64,000 nucleotides of DNA from Sulfurovum sp. (GTDB taxonomy: Bacteria; Campylobacterota; Campylobacteria; Campylobacterales; Sulfurovaceae), in NCBI GenBank assembly GCA_027063305.1, contig JAMORY010000013.1, positions 109,692 to 173,691 on the forward strand, read 5' to 3'. Under the pieces are notes generated by a model. It saw only the letters and a list, made by a program, of their open reading frames with translations. It made no database searches and was not told where the DNA came from. Numbering within the stretch: the stretch's first letter is position 1; each line of letters begins with the position of its first letter. This document shows, piece by piece, positions 1-9,392 of this stretch. The translations under genes and the position numbers were made by a program.

Positions 1-227
1 TCCTCCACGTCTTTAAGTCCAAGCTCTTTATAGATATCTTCTTTGGTACGCATCAGCTCACGTGCAGAGATACCCAGCATCTTCAATACTGCTTTGATCT
101 CCTCTTTGCTTGGCGGGGTTTCAAGGTACTTGACTACTTCTGCTTCTACGCCTTTGGCTTCCAAAAGCTGTGCCGCCGCTCTTGATTTGCTGCATCTTGG
201 GTTATGCCAAATGGTCACTTCTGCCAT
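1..227 (-). CDS. arsC: ArsC/Spx-family thioredoxin-fold protein, partial (N-terminal 75 residues)
   Basis: Only the N-terminal part is present; the gene runs off the left edge. The protein starts MAEVTIWHNPRCSKSR, and the Asn-Pro-Arg-Cys-Ser-Lys-Ser-Arg motif (Cys12) is the catalytic Cys loop of glutaredoxin-dependent arsenate reductases and the related YffB/Spx group. The later segment with MRTKEDIYKELGL also fits that family. Family members reduce arsenate or act as redox-linked proteins in the cytoplasm; which applies cannot be decided without the C-terminal half. The start is ATG at 227, preceded by an AAGGAG ribosome site (about 234-239) that lies inside the first-transcribed neighbour ppk2. 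It is the last visible gene of the minus-strand series lolA, coiled-coil protein, ppk2, arsC-like. Confidence 0.8.
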   Translation of the reverse strand, partial: MAEVTIWHNPRCSKSRAAAQLLEAKGVEAEVVKYLETPPSKEEIKAVLKMLGISARELMRTKEDIYKELGLKDVE

Positions 228-228
228 C

Positions 229-1050
229 TCATACTCCTTCATTGTGTAGTGTTACGATCTTCTCATCGACACCGGTAACGACCGTATGGTTCTTTCCTTC
301 ATAGTCGATATTCGAAAGCAGGTATCTTATAGCATTCAACCTTGAACGCTTCTTATCGTTGGCATCGAGCTCACACCATGGTGCGAACTTCGTACCCGAT
401 AGCCTGAACATCTTATCGCGCAGTTTCTCATAAAACGGGTAGGCTTCATGCGATTGGTAGTCCAACTCAGAGAGCTTCCAGCTTTTCAGCGGATCGGTCT
501 CACGCTGTTTAAGGCGCTTTGCCTGTGTCTCGAACGAGATATTGAGGTAGAACTTGAAAAAGAGTATGCCGTCATCGACCAACATCTCCTCCACACCGTT
601 GACCTGTCTGTAAAAATGCTCATGCTGTTCCTGTGTACAAAAACCGAACACCTGCTCGATCCCCGCACGGTTGTACCATGAACGGTCAAAGAAGACGATC
701 TCTCCTGCGTTGGGGATCTGTTTGATATGTCGCTGGAAATACCACTGCCCCAACTCTTTGGAGTTTGGTTTGGGCAAAGCGACCGAACGCGCCTCTCTAG
801 GGTTAAGGTAGTTCATGAACGCCTTGATACTCGAACTCTTTCCTGCCGTATCCATCCCTTCGAAGATAATCAGCAAGCGTTTTTGATTGTCGATGATCCA
901 CTTTTGCAGTTTGACCAGCTCGTACTGAAGCCGCAAACTCTCCTTTTCATAGAACGAGCGTTTGATCGCCCCGTTCTTCTTGAAGACCTCTTTAGGGTTC
1001 TTTTGCAACTCAGGAAGGGTTTTGGATATTTGAAGTGCTTGATGCTTCAT
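229..1050 (-). CDS. ppk2: Polyphosphate kinase 2 family protein
   Basis: A 273-residue PPK2 kinase, which moves phosphate between polyphosphate and nucleotides in the cytoplasm. The P-loop EGMDTAGKS is near residues 64-72, and the lid motif DRSWYNR near 122-128 is diagnostic of the PPK2 fold. Length matches a single-domain PPK2. The direction (NDP/NMP phosphorylation or polyphosphate synthesis) and subclass cannot be fixed by eye. Its start overlaps the end of the upstream coiled-coil gene by 4 bases (1047-1050), and the arsC-like start follows its stop immediately, so the four genes look translationally coupled. Confidence 0.9.
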   Translation of the reverse strand: MKHQALQISKTLPELQKNPKEVFKKNGAIKRSFYEKESLRLQYELVKLQKWIIDNQKRLLIIFEGMDTAGKSSSIKAFMNYLNPREARSVALPKPNSKELGQWYFQRHIKQIPNAGEIVFFDRSWYNRAGIEQVFGFCTQEQHEHFYRQVNGVEEMLVDDGILFFKFYLNISFETQAKRLKQRETDPLKSWKLSELDYQSHEAYPFYEKLRDKMFRLSGTKFAPWCELDANDKKRSRLNAIRYLLSNIDYEGKNHTVVTGVDEKIVTLHNEGV

Positions 1051-1589
1051 GACCCTTCACCCTCTTGACGCTGTTTCAACTGCTGTGCAAAACGCTCTTC
1101 ACTCTCCAGTTTCATAAGCAATCGAGCATTGTTGACACGCAGTTTGTTGTTCTCTTCTATGGTACTCTCCATCTGCAAACGGTAAGATGCATACTCCTCT
1201 TGAAGCTGTGAGAGCTGCCGTGTTACATTCTCCAGCTCCGTTCTTGTCTGCTTCTGTAGTGATTGCAAATCTGTGAACTCTTTGCGAAGGGTATCGAGCA
1301 TCGCCTGTGTCTCCTCCAGTGTCGCACGTGTCTTGGCAAAGGCCTCCAGCTGGCTTGCCTGCTTAGTGTTATCCTTACGTAGTGCATCCACTTCTGCTTG
1401 AAGTGACGCTATGGTCTGCTCTTTTTCTCTATTATCAATATCGACATTGATAAAGCGGTGCTTGTAGGTACGTATGCGCATAGCGGCAACCACCACCACC
1501 AGAACCACAAAAAGCAAAATGACCACTCCGATCGCCGCAGCGAGCATCAAGACCGGGTCGTTCTGTATCTTTATGATCAACTCATCCAT
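1047..1589 (-). CDS. Membrane-anchored coiled-coil protein, function unknown
   Basis: A 180-residue protein not assigned to a named family. Residues about 13-37 form one hydrophobic segment (LMLAAAIGVVILLFVVLVVV), followed by a basic patch and a long Glu/Gln/Leu-rich stretch from about residue 50 to the end that looks like a continuous coiled coil with no catalytic motif. The likely topology is a single N-terminal membrane anchor with a cytoplasmic coiled coil. It sits 2 bases after lolA and overlaps ppk2 by 4 bases, so it is part of that transcription unit. A structural or scaffold role is inference. Confidence 0.75.
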   Translation of the reverse strand: MDELIIKIQNDPVLMLAAAIGVVILLFVVLVVVVAAMRIRTYKHRFINVDIDNREKEQTIASLQAEVDALRKDNTKQASQLEAFAKTRATLEETQAMLDTLRKEFTDLQSLQKQTRTELENVTRQLSQLQEEYASYRLQMESTIEENNKLRVNNARLLMKLESEERFAQQLKQRQEGEGS

Positions 1590-1591
1590 AA

Positions 1592-2119
1592 TTATCCCCT
1601 TATCATATCGTAATCGGCAGGATAGTTACACTGCATTCGCTTTGCCGACAATCTCTTCGTACCGTAGTGCATCTTCTCAAAAACGATCTGTACCTTATTA
1701 TCCAGATCGTCATAATAGGCAATACTCTCCAGACGCCCTTTCCGATCCAGTTTGACCGTATACTGCTTCCCCTCATAGGTGGTAAGATAGATATTGTCAC
1801 GGTAGGGTTTGGCATGTGCAAGTATATTCGCCATATCAAACCCCTTGCCTATCCTGTATGCCGAAACCTGTTCCAGATCATGGTCAACGACAAGTATCTC
1901 TTTGCCGTCGGTACACACCTCTTTTCGAGAAGGTGCCGTATAGAGCCACTTCAGACGGTTCTTTTGAGAAAAGAGCACATGCCCCTCATACTTGATGACC
2001 TGTTTTTTCGGATTTGTCACACGCTGCTTAAAATCAGCCTCAAAATGCTGTGGCAGGCTGATATCTGCACCATAGAGAGTGCCTGCAAACATGACGATCA
2101 TACCAAGAACACGCTTCAT
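1592..2119 (-). CDS. lolA: Outer-membrane lipoprotein chaperone LolA
   Basis: A 175-residue exported protein with a short signal peptide (MKRVLGMIVMFAGTLYGA). The mature part matches the LolA pattern: an early F-x-Q region (HFEADFKQRV), the FSQKNRLKWLYTAPSRKEVCTDGKEI segment found in carrier proteins that shield lipoprotein acyl chains, and a late beta-strand region. LolA would ferry lipoproteins across the periplasm from the LolCDE transporter. A LolC/E-like permease lies divergently beyond secA. The start ATG at 2119 has a GGGG-TTGGA purine-rich site upstream. It is the first gene of the minus-strand series toward 1. Confidence 0.85.
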   Translation of the reverse strand: MKRVLGMIVMFAGTLYGADISLPQHFEADFKQRVTNPKKQVIKYEGHVLFSQKNRLKWLYTAPSRKEVCTDGKEILVVDHDLEQVSAYRIGKGFDMANILAHAKPYRDNIYLTTYEGKQYTVKLDRKGRLESIAYYDDLDNKVQIVFEKMHYGTKRLSAKRMQCNYPADYDMIRG

Positions 2120-2338
2120 TCCAACCCCTTTTCGACTGAGAAAAAAGTGAGATCATCCCTCTTTCCCCAACCTTTGATAAAGATAAAAATATACCCTAAA
2201 ACCACTTGGATAGGGTTTAGGTTCTTTTAAATACTAACACAAAAAGATATACCGTTCGTAAAGCAAGAAAGCATAACGGTTTATTAATCACTTTTTCGAT
2301 AAAATAAGCGCAATTTCTTTCATTAAGGCAAGACAATC
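2120..2338. promoter_or_regulatory. Divergent intergenic region between lolA and secA
   Basis: No gene seen. On the plus strand TAAAAT at 2300-2305 is a plausible -10 box about 34 bases before secA, and an AAGGCAAGAC stretch before ATG 2339 serves as ribosome site. Near 2186-2219 an ACCCTA/TAGGGT pair separated by about 12 bases could form a weak hairpin. The minus-strand promoter for lolA was not resolved. Confidence 0.4.
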
Positions 2339-4990
2339 ATGATAAAAAGTCTACTCAAAGTCTTTGGCACCCAGAATGACCGGATCGTCAAAGGATATCT
2401 CAAAAAAGTCAAACAGATCAATGCACTCGAAAGTACCTATGAACCGATGAACGACGAGGAGCTAAAAGAGGCGTTCAACGCACTCAGAGCATCCGTTAAC
2501 AGCGGAGAGAAGAGCCTCGATGACGTTCTTTTTGATTCGTTCGCCATTACCCGTGAAGCGAGTAAGAGGGTACTGGGACTCCGCCACTACGATGTTCAGA
2601 TGGTCGGGGGTATGGTACTGCATGACGGGAACATTGCCGAAATGAAGACCGGTGAGGGAAAGACCCTCGTCGCGACCCTTGCCGTGATCCTCAATGCCAT
2701 GACAGGCAAAGGGGTGCATGTCGTTACCGTCAACGACTACCTTGCCAAACGTGACTCCGAAGAGATGGGACAGCTCTACAGCTTTCTTGGCTACACGGTC
2801 GGATGTATCACCTCCGATATCCACGATGAGTACACCCGTAAAGCACAATACGATGCGGACATCACCTACGGAACGAACAACGAGTACGGTTTCGACTATC
2901 TGCGTGACAACATGAAAGTACGTCTTGAAGAGAAGGTACAGCGTGAGCACAACTACGCTATTGTCGATGAAGTGGACTCCATCCTTATCGATGAGGCGCG
3001 TACACCGCTTATTATCTCCGGTCCGACACAGCGTACCCACGACCACTATCACAAAGCTGACGAGATCGCACGTCAGATGGAGAGAGGCGAGAAGATAGAG
3101 ACACGTCCGGGTGAAGACGAACAGACCACAGGCGACTTCATCGTAGATGAGAAGAACCGTACCATCGTCATGACCGAACAGGGACTTCAAAAAGCACAAG
3201 ATCTCTTTGAGGTGGACAACCTCTACTCTTTGGAGAACGCCGCCCTTTCCCACCACCTCGACCAGGCACTTAAAGCCCACTACCTCTTTGAAAAAGATGT
3301 CGACTATGTCGTAAAGGACGGTGAGATCATCATCGTCGACGAATTCACAGGAAGACTGAGTGAAGGAAGACGCTACTCCGAGGGGCTTCACCAAGCACTC
3401 GAAGCCAAAGAGGGTGTCCAGATACAAGAAGAGTCACAGACACTTGCGGAGATCACCTACCAGAACTACTTCAGACTCTACGACAAACTTGCGGGTATGA
3501 CAGGTACGGCACAAACGGAGGCAACTGAGTTCGCGCAGATCTACGGGCTTGACGTTATCTCCATCCCGACCAATGTTCCCGTACAGCGTATCGATAAGAA
3601 CGACCTGATCTATAATACCGAGCGTGAAAAGCTCGATGCGGTCGTGCGAAAGGTCAAGGAGTACCATGAAAAAGGACAGCCCGTTCTCATCGGTACCGCT
3701 TCGATCGAAAAGTCCGAGATGATCCATGAGCGTTTGAAAAAAGAGAAGATCCCACACAACATTCTCAATGCAAAAAACCACTTCCAAGAAGCGGAGATCA
3801 TCAAAAATGCAGGACAAAAAGGTGCCGTTACCGTTGCAACGAACATGGCGGGGCGTGGGGTCGACATCAAGATCGACGATGAAGTAAGAGAACTCGGCGG
3901 ACTTGCCATCATCGGTACGGAGCGTCACGAATCACGCCGTATCGACAATCAGCTCAGAGGTCGTTCTGGTCGTCAGGGTGATCCGGGTGAGAGCCAGTTC
4001 TTCCTAAGTCTTGATGATAACCTTCTACGAATTTTTGGCGGAGAGAAGATCAGAAACATCATGAACCGTCTGGGGGTTGAAGAGGGAGAGTATATCGACT
4101 CCAAGATCGTCACACGTTCGGTAGAGAAAGCACAGAAAAAAGTGGAGAACCAGCACTACGAAGCGCGTAAGCACATCCTTGAGTACGATGATGTCGCCAA
4201 CCATCAGCGTAAAGCGATCTACGCCTTCCGTAACCAACTGCTTGATCCTGAATTCGATATCGATGCAAAGATCAAAGAGAACCGTGAAGAGTATGTGCAA
4301 CACCTGCTCGATGAAGCGGAGATCATCGACGGAATGCCTAGAGAGGACTACGATCTTGAGAAACTTGTCGCACTCATCCAAGAGGAGCTTCATGTCACCC
4401 TCGATCCGGAACAGCTCAAAGATAAAGAGGCTTCCGAGATCAAAGAGATGATCATTGCGATGATGGAGCACTTCTACGAAGAGAAGATGAGCCAACTCGA
4501 ACCGCAACAGCGTAAAGAGATCGAACGTATTCTCTACCTTCAAGTGCTAGACCCTCAGTGGAGAGACCACCTCTATGAGATGGATGTACTTAAAACCGGT
4601 ATCGGTCTGCGCGGATACAATCAGAAAGATCCGTTGACCGAGTACAAACAAGACAGCTACAAACTCTTTACCGACCTCGTTCAGCGTATTAAGTTCGAAG
4701 CGGTCAAGACACTGCACCTGGTACAGTTCGACTTCACTTCACCCGAAGAGGAAGAGGCAGCGGTCGAACATATCCGTGAAGAGCTTGAAAGTGATGTTGC
4801 CGAAGCGATGCTCAACCAATCTTTTGAAGAGGGAAGCATTGCCGAGGACTCGTCCAAGCTCCAGCCTATCACAGGAACGAAAAAACCTAAACGTAACGAC
4901 CCTTGTCCATGCGGTTCAGGTGAGAAATATAAGAACTGCTGCGGACAGAGCGGCCCTAAAAAAGGTCTATTATCATCAAACAACGCATAA
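2339..4990 (+). CDS. secA: Preprotein translocase ATPase SecA
   Basis: An 883-residue SecA, the cytoplasmic/peripheral motor that drives unfolded preproteins through SecYEG. Walker A MKTGEGKT lies near residues 102-109, followed by [14 protein letters not shown], the [19 protein letters not shown]alker B block, the second nucleotide-binding fold with [25 protein letters not shown], and a C-terminal metal-binding tail with CPCGSG and CC near residues 856-868, used for SecB or ribosome contacts. Length is normal for Gram-negative SecA. It is followed after 89 bases by a LolC/E-type permease on the same strand. Confidence 0.98.
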   Translation: MIKSLLKVFGTQNDRIVKGYLKKVKQINALESTYEPMNDEELKEAFNALRASVNSGEKSLDDVLFDSFAITREASKRVLGLRHYDVQMVGGMVLHDGNIAEMKTGEGKTLVATLAVILNAMTGKGVHVVTVNDYLAKRDSEEMGQLYSFLGYTVGCITSDIHDEYTRKAQYDADITYGTNNEYGFDYLRDNMKVRLEEKVQREHNYAIVDEVDSILIDEARTPLIISGPTQRTHDHYHKADEIARQMERGEKIETRPGEDEQTTGDFIVDEKNRTIVMTEQGLQKAQDLFEVDNLYSLENAALSHHLDQALKAHYLFEKDVDYVVKDGEIIIVDEFTGRLSEGRRYSEGLHQALEAKEGVQIQEESQTLAEITYQNYFRLYDKLAGMTGTAQTEATEFAQIYGLDVISIPTNVPVQRIDKNDLIYNTEREKLDAVVRKVKEYHEKGQPVLIGTASIEKSEMIHERLKKEKIPHNILNAKNHFQEAEIIKNAGQKGAVTVATNMAGRGVDIKIDDEVRELGGLAIIGTERHESRRIDNQLRGRSGRQGDPGESQFFLSLDDNLLRIFGGEKIRNIMNRLGVEEGEYIDSKIVTRSVEKAQKKVENQHYEARKHILEYDDVANHQRKAIYAFRNQLLDPEFDIDAKIKENREEYVQHLLDEAEIIDGMPREDYDLEKLVALIQEELHVTLDPEQLKDKEASEIKEMIIAMMEHFYEEKMSQLEPQQRKEIERILYLQVLDPQWRDHLYEMDVLKTGIGLRGYNQKDPLTEYKQDSYKLFTDLVQRIKFEAVKTLHLVQFDFTSPEEEEAAVEHIREELESDVAEAMLNQSFEEGSIAEDSSKLQPITGTKKPKRNDPCPCGSGEKYKNCCGQSGPKKGLLSSNNA

Positions 4991-5079
4991 GAAGCAAAGC
5001 TCCTTATTGCTACGCTAACGCTTAAGTTCGCTTCAGCAGCGTGCTTGCGAGACGAGTCTCGTTTTATCTGAGGATTTTT
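4991..5079 (+). other. secA-permease spacer rich in short inverted repeats
   Basis: The spacer holds TACGCTAACGCTTAAG, an AAGCAAAGCTCCTTATTGC segment, and CGAGACGAGTCTCG at about 5049-5062, in which CGAGAC pairs with GTCTCG. No T-run follows any of them, so no canonical terminator is claimed. The spacing is short enough for co-transcription of the two flanking genes. Confidence 0.35.
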
Positions 5080-6300
5080 ATGCATACCAACATTCCAAAT
5101 AAAGCCTTCGTTAGGCGTATTATCAAACACTACCTCAAGTACGACAAGGAAAATCCCTTTATCTTCATCTCCGGTATCTTGGCATTTTTGGGGATCGCCG
5201 CGGGGGTGATGGTATTGATGATCGCGATGGGGATCATGAACGGTACGCAAAAAGAGTTCAAAAAACGCCTTTTTGTCATGAACTATCCGCTTACGGTACT
5301 TCCCATGATGGACAATGCTGTCAACGATACGCTCATAGAACAGCTGCGTCAGTCCTTCCCATACCTGAAATTCAGCCCCTACTACACCACACAGGTCATT
5401 ACCAAGAATGCCGGTGCCGTGCAGGGATCACTGCTTTACGGAGTCGATTTTAACAAAGAGAGCCGAATGAACCCCATCTTCAAAGAAGCCATTGCCTCTG
5501 CAAAGAGCCAAAGTATCTTCAGGGTCGTGATCGGTGACTCTCTTTCTTACGAAATGGACGCACCCAAAGGAGAAAAGGTCACACTCTACTTCTCCGAACA
5601 GCAGGCGATCGGATTTGGTACCATGCCGCTTCAAAAACGCTTCGTTGTCGATGGCATTTTCGACTCCGGACTGAAAGCGTATGACAAAGCGATCATGTAC
5701 ACCACACTTGAAGCCTTTGAGCGTCTACTCAAACGTCCCAAAGGGGTCTATGACGGATTGCACATCTACACGCAAGATCCTCTCGGAGAGATAAAGGCGA
5801 TCCGTCAGGTACTCCCTAAGAACACGATCATCGAAGGGTGGTGGCAGCAGAACGGGAACTTCTTCTCTGCTATGGAGATGGAGAAGAAGGCTCTCTTCCT
5901 AGTACTGCTACTGATCATTCTCGTTGCCTCTCTCAATATTATCTCATCCTTACTCATGACGGTTATGAGCCGACGCAGTGAGATCGCTTTGATGCGTACA
6001 CTGGGTGCGACCCAAACGGAGATCAGACAGATATTCTTCAAATTGGGGCTGATCATAGGTAGTGCGGGTATGCTTACGGGTTCCATTTTAGGCGGTATAG
6101 GGCTCTGGGCACTGAAGACCTTTGACCTTATCTCCGTTCCCGAAGATGTCTACGGCACCAGTAAACTCCCCGTTGACCTGACACTAAGTGATTTCGGGCT
6201 TATTCTTCTCGGAACCTCGGTGATCATCCTCCTCTCGGCACTCTACCCTGCAAAAAAAGCAGCACAGACCGATCCACTTACAGTACTGCGTAACGAATAG
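5080..6300 (+). CDS. LolC/LolE-type ABC transporter permease (FtsX family)
   Basis: A 406-residue inner-membrane protein. An N-terminal membrane helix (about residues 22-50) is followed by a large periplasmic domain of about 200 residues and three C-terminal helices, the MacB/FtsX layout of lipoprotein-releasing permeases. The segment EIALMRTLGATQTEIRQIF matches the cytoplasmic coupling region of this family. In this lineage a single LolF-like permease often replaces LolC and LolE; that is family knowledge, not shown here. The open frame extends back to GTG 5041, but ATG 5080 has a CTGAGGA site upstream and gives the normal N-terminus, so I use it. No LolD ATPase gene is in the window. Confidence 0.85.
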   Translation: MHTNIPNKAFVRRIIKHYLKYDKENPFIFISGILAFLGIAAGVMVLMIAMGIMNGTQKEFKKRLFVMNYPLTVLPMMDNAVNDTLIEQLRQSFPYLKFSPYYTTQVITKNAGAVQGSLLYGVDFNKESRMNPIFKEAIASAKSQSIFRVVIGDSLSYEMDAPKGEKVTLYFSEQQAIGFGTMPLQKRFVVDGIFDSGLKAYDKAIMYTTLEAFERLLKRPKGVYDGLHIYTQDPLGEIKAIRQVLPKNTIIEGWWQQNGNFFSAMEMEKKALFLVLLLIILVASLNIISSLLMTVMSRRSEIALMRTLGATQTEIRQIFFKLGLIIGSAGMLTGSILGGIGLWALKTFDLISVPEDVYGTSKLPVDLTLSDFGLILLGTSVIILLSALYPAKKAAQTDPLTVLRNE

Positions 6301-6309
6301 AGGTTGTGC

Positions 6310-6315
6310 TATAAT
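6310..6315 (+). promoter_or_regulatory. -10 box TATAAT for the small exported protein
   Basis: TGTGC-TATAAT at 6310-6315, 33 bases before ATG 6348. A dyad TCCTTAC (6317-6323) / GTAAGGA (6333-6339) with a 9-base spacer covers the expected transcription start, and its right arm contains the AAGGA ribosome site. Confidence 0.6.
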
Positions 6316-6347
6316 CTCCTTACATTTTTAACGTAAGGAATTTCTCT

Positions 6348-6692
6348 ATGCACAAACATCTCACCATCGCCGTTACATCACTACTGCTTTCCGCTTCTAT
6401 CCATGCACAGGAGTGTACGATCATGACATCTCCTATCGACCTATCGAAAATGCGTTTTGGCTACAGCAGTTGGTATGTGCAGACCGCACCTATCGTCTCC
6501 GGTAAGGATTTCAAGTTCACCAGTTTTGTCGATGCCTACAGCGACTTTGACAAGAAATTCACCCAATATATTCAAGAGACCGTATGCAAAAAAGGGAAAT
6601 GGGACGGGGTTGCCAACTACAAGGTCACATGGCAACAGACAAAGAACAGTTACAACTTTGTCGGTACCTACGATGCCTACAGCAACCAGTAA
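6348..6692 (+). CDS. Small exported protein, function unknown
   Basis: A 114-residue protein with a clear signal peptide (about residues 1-20, ending in SIHAQ), giving a mature periplasmic protein of about 94 residues. It has two Cys (ECTIM and ETVCKK) that could form a disulfide, and many aromatic residues (Trp, Tyr, Phe). No family recognised. It has its own promoter-like box at 6310 and stands alone between a LolC/E-type permease and an amidohydrolase with a separate promoter. Small secreted proteins of this look are usually periplasmic; nothing further can be said. Confidence 0.7.
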   Translation: MHKHLTIAVTSLLLSASIHAQECTIMTSPIDLSKMRFGYSSWYVQTAPIVSGKDFKFTSFVDAYSDFDKKFTQYIQETVCKKGKWDGVANYKVTWQQTKNSYNFVGTYDAYSNQ

Positions 6693-6759
6693 GTAACCTC
6701 CTTTAAAGAGGTGGCCTCAAAACCTTTTTTCTTGCATAACGTTTTTATCTTTCTACCGC

Positions 6760-6765
6760 TATAAT
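6760..6765 (+). promoter_or_regulatory. -10 box TATAAT for the amidohydrolase-porin pair
   Basis: CCGC-TATAAT at 6760-6765 is 30 bases before ATG 6795, with GAAGGA as ribosome site. No good -35 hexamer at 17-base spacing; the upstream stretch is T-rich. Confidence 0.55.
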
Positions 6766-6794
6766 ATACCCCTATTAAAGAAAGAAGGATAAAA

Positions 6795-8168
6795 ATGAAA
6801 CAGTTACTATCGATCATGGCAAGTTGCATACTGATCACACTCCAGTCATTCAGCGCAACAGATACCTCTAAACCTCAACCAAAGAAAGAACAGAGCTACC
6901 TCTTTACCCATGTCAAGATCTATGACGGCATGCATGATACGCTCATAGAGGGGAAAGATCTGCTCGTCAAAGGCAACAAGATCGCAAAGATCGCCACACA
7001 TATCCCTACAACAAGGCTAACGACCATCATTGACGGGAACAACGGCGTATTGATGCCCGGATTGATCGATGCCCATACCCACCTAATGGTAGTGGAGGAT
7101 TTTGAAACGGCTATCTATAAGTCCGATCAGATGTATATCGGAGCGGTCGCGACAGAGGCGGCAAGACGTATGCTGCTTCGCGGGTTTACCACCGTACGTG
7201 ATGCGGGAGGTCCCGTAGGCGGATTGAAACGTGCCATCGATGAGGGTGTAGTACCCGGACCGCGTATTTTGCCCTCCAATGCTTTCATTTCACAAACAGC
7301 GGGACACGGGGATTTCAACACGGCCATGAGCTATCTCTCCCCGCATTTCACAGGTATTCCCGACAAAGCGGAGATCTACAGCTGGGTCAAGATCGCCGAT
7401 GGTGTCCCCGAAGTACAGAAGGCTGCGCGTGAAGTTCTACGCTCGGGCGCATCACAGCTTAAGGTCATGGCAAGCGGAAGCATTACAGGTGCGCACGACC
7501 CACTCGATGCTACGGAGTACACTTATGAGGAACTCAAAGCGATCGTCACCGAGGCGGAGCATTGGGGAACTTACGTAATGGTGCACGCATACTCCGACGG
7601 TGCGGTGCGCAACGCAATCAAAGCCGGTGTCAAGTCCATCGAGCATGGGCTTTTGGTCAAGCCGCAAACACTTAAGCTGATGAAAGATAAGGATATCTGG
7701 CTCTCGACACAATGTATCTCCTACTCCAAAGAGGCTCAAGAACTCGGCATTAGCGGTACACCGATGGAGCCGAAGTTCAACGAAGCCAAAAAAGGTGCGG
7801 AGCAGACCTACGCACTGGCAAAGAAGTACGGCTTGAAGCTGGCATGGGGAACAGACACTTTCGGTTCACTCGATCTGCAAGCCACACAATCCGATGAATT
7901 CACCGCGCGTGCCAAATACTTCAGCAGTCTGGAAATACTCAAACAGGTCACTTCACTCAATGCCCAACTGCTTGAACTAAGCGGGAAACGCCACCCCTAT
8001 CCTGATGCCAAGTTGGGTGTTATAGAAAAGGGAGCCTATGCCGACTTGATCATTGTTTCCGGTGATCCGACCAAGGATATCACACTCCTAGCCCACCCAC
8101 AAAAGAACATCAAACTCATTATGAAAGATGGAAAAGTCTATAAGAACACCCTTCGCAGAGGCAAGTAG
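6795..8168 (+). CDS. Exported metal-dependent amidohydrolase (imidazolonepropionase/prolidase-like)
   Basis: A 457-residue amidohydrolase-superfamily enzyme with an N-terminal signal peptide (MKQLLSIMASCILITLQSFSA), so probably periplasmic or lipid-side. Metal ligands are visible in order: DAHTHLM (His-x-His) near residue 93, LKVMASGS with the bridging Lys, VMVHAYSDGAV, SIEHGLLV and WGTDTFG (catalytic Asp). This is the arrangement of the imidazolonepropionase-like group, which includes X-Pro dipeptidases and cyclic-dipeptide hydrolases. The true substrate is unknown. The porin gene begins directly after its stop codon, so the two form an operon, which suggests uptake of a small solute plus its periplasmic hydrolysis; this is inference. 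Confidence 0.85.
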   Translation: MKQLLSIMASCILITLQSFSATDTSKPQPKKEQSYLFTHVKIYDGMHDTLIEGKDLLVKGNKIAKIATHIPTTRLTTIIDGNNGVLMPGLIDAHTHLMVVEDFETAIYKSDQMYIGAVATEAARRMLLRGFTTVRDAGGPVGGLKRAIDEGVVPGPRILPSNAFISQTAGHGDFNTAMSYLSPHFTGIPDKAEIYSWVKIADGVPEVQKAAREVLRSGASQLKVMASGSITGAHDPLDATEYTYEELKAIVTEAEHWGTYVMVHAYSDGAVRNAIKAGVKSIEHGLLVKPQTLKLMKDKDIWLSTQCISYSKEAQELGISGTPMEPKFNEAKKGAEQTYALAKKYGLKLAWGTDTFGSLDLQATQSDEFTARAKYFSSLEILKQVTSLNAQLLELSGKRHPYPDAKLGVIEKGAYADLIIVSGDPTKDITLLAHPQKNIKLIMKDGKVYKNTLRRGK

Positions 8169-9392
8169 ATGTATGCAAAGCATCTCTTTACACTGCTGCT
8201 CTCATCGGGAATGCTCCTTGCCACACCTTCAACGTACGAGCGTTCCGCCTACTACACCTCCCCAGATGCCGTAAGCAATCTGCTTACCGATACGAAAGAG
8301 GACCAAACACCCCTCTTCTCGATGGCACGGTATGAGGCGTGGAAAGCATCACTTCAAGAGAACTATGCTCTTTCCCTTGGTGCGGACTACCACCTTGTAG
8401 GGTTCTACGCCAACCGAAGTATGGATGACAAAGAGAGTCTGGGCGGGGTCTTTCGCCTCTTTGGAGAGTGGCAGATGTACCAAAACAACTCCGGTAGCGG
8501 CTCACTGGTGTTCAAGCTGGAGCATCGCCACGCATTGAGCGAGATCTCCCCTGTTGACTTCAGTAACGCACTGGGATATGCGGGATTGGTACAGTCTACC
8601 TTTAGCGACCAGCAGCTTAGACTGACCACACTCTACTGGAAGCAGTCGTTCAATGATAACAATGCCGTCATCTATGCCGGATTTCTCGATGTGACCGAAT
8701 ATGTCGATGTCTATTTACTCATCAGCCCGTGGAATGCTTTTGGCAATATGGTCTTTGCCACAGGTTCTGCAACCATGGGAGGATTGCCTGACGGTGCTTT
8801 GGGTGTCATGGCAGCGGCATGGCTGAACGACCGTACCTATATCGTCGGAGGCATCGCTGATGCCAATGCCGACCCGACCGATCCTTTTCACGGTTTCGAG
8901 ACGCTCTTTGATGATCTTGAGACCTTCAAATCGATAGAGATAGGCTGGACGACCCAAAAAGAGGCGCTCTACTTCGACAACTTCCATCTTACTCTATGGC
9001 AGATGGATGCACGCCCACAAGCAGGTACACAAGAGGGGTGGGGTGTGAACTTCTCACTTACACATACTTTCAACACCAACTGGATGGGCTTTCTTCGCGG
9101 AGGCTACTCCGTTGACGGAGGGGCACTGCTTGAGCGCTCTATCAGCAGTGGGTTCGGATATAAAATTCCCGATCGAGAAGATATTATTGGATTTGGAATG
9201 AACTGGGGGATCCCTAACGATGAACTGTACGGTGATGCCGATGCACAGTGGACATCGGAGCTCTTCTACCGCTATCAAATAGGAAAACGTACGCAGATCA
9301 CACCAAGCCTTCAACTGATCGCAGATCCGGCACTCTTCCCAGATACCGACCTTATTGCCCTTTTTGGACTTCGTCTTGAGGTACGTTTTTAG
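8169..9392 (+). CDS. OprB-like carbohydrate-selective porin
   Basis: A 407-residue outer-membrane beta-barrel candidate. It begins with a signal peptide ending near LLATPS, continues with alternating polar/aromatic strands, and ends with a C-terminal Phe (RLEVRF), the barrel-assembly signature. Segments such as GVFRLFGEWQ, GYAGLVQSTFSDQQLRLTTLYW and the FGFGMNWGIPN-type strand resemble the OprB carbohydrate porin family. It starts on the base after the amidohydrolase stop (TAGATG). Its last 41 bases overlap the convergent YhdP-like gene. Substrate specificity is not deducible. Confidence 0.75.
   Translation: MYAKHLFTLLLSSGMLLATPSTYERSAYYTSPDAVSNLLTDTKEDQTPLFSMARYEAWKASLQENYALSLGADYHLVGFYANRSMDDKESLGGVFRLFGEWQMYQNNSGSGSLVFKLEHRHALSEISPVDFSNALGYAGLVQSTFSDQQLRLTTLYWKQSFNDNNAVIYAGFLDVTEYVDVYLLISPWNAFGNMVFATGSATMGGLPDGALGVMAAAWLNDRTYIVGGIADANADPTDPFHGFETLFDDLETFKSIEIGWTTQKEALYFDNFHLTLWQMDARPQAGTQEGWGVNFSLTHTFNTNWMGFLRGGYSVDGGALLERSISSGFGYKIPDREDIIGFGMNWGIPNDELYGDADAQWTSELFYRYQIGKRTQITPSLQLIADPALFPDTDLIALFGLRLEVRF

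Noticed and set aside
2462..3427. 321-residue open frame opposite secA
   Set aside because: It lies wholly on the antisense of secA, has no recognisable motif, and reflects codon bias of the real gene.
5049..5062. CGAGAC/GTCTCG hairpin as a terminator after secA
   Set aside because: The loop would be 2 bases and no T-run follows; the downstream gene is close enough for co-transcription.
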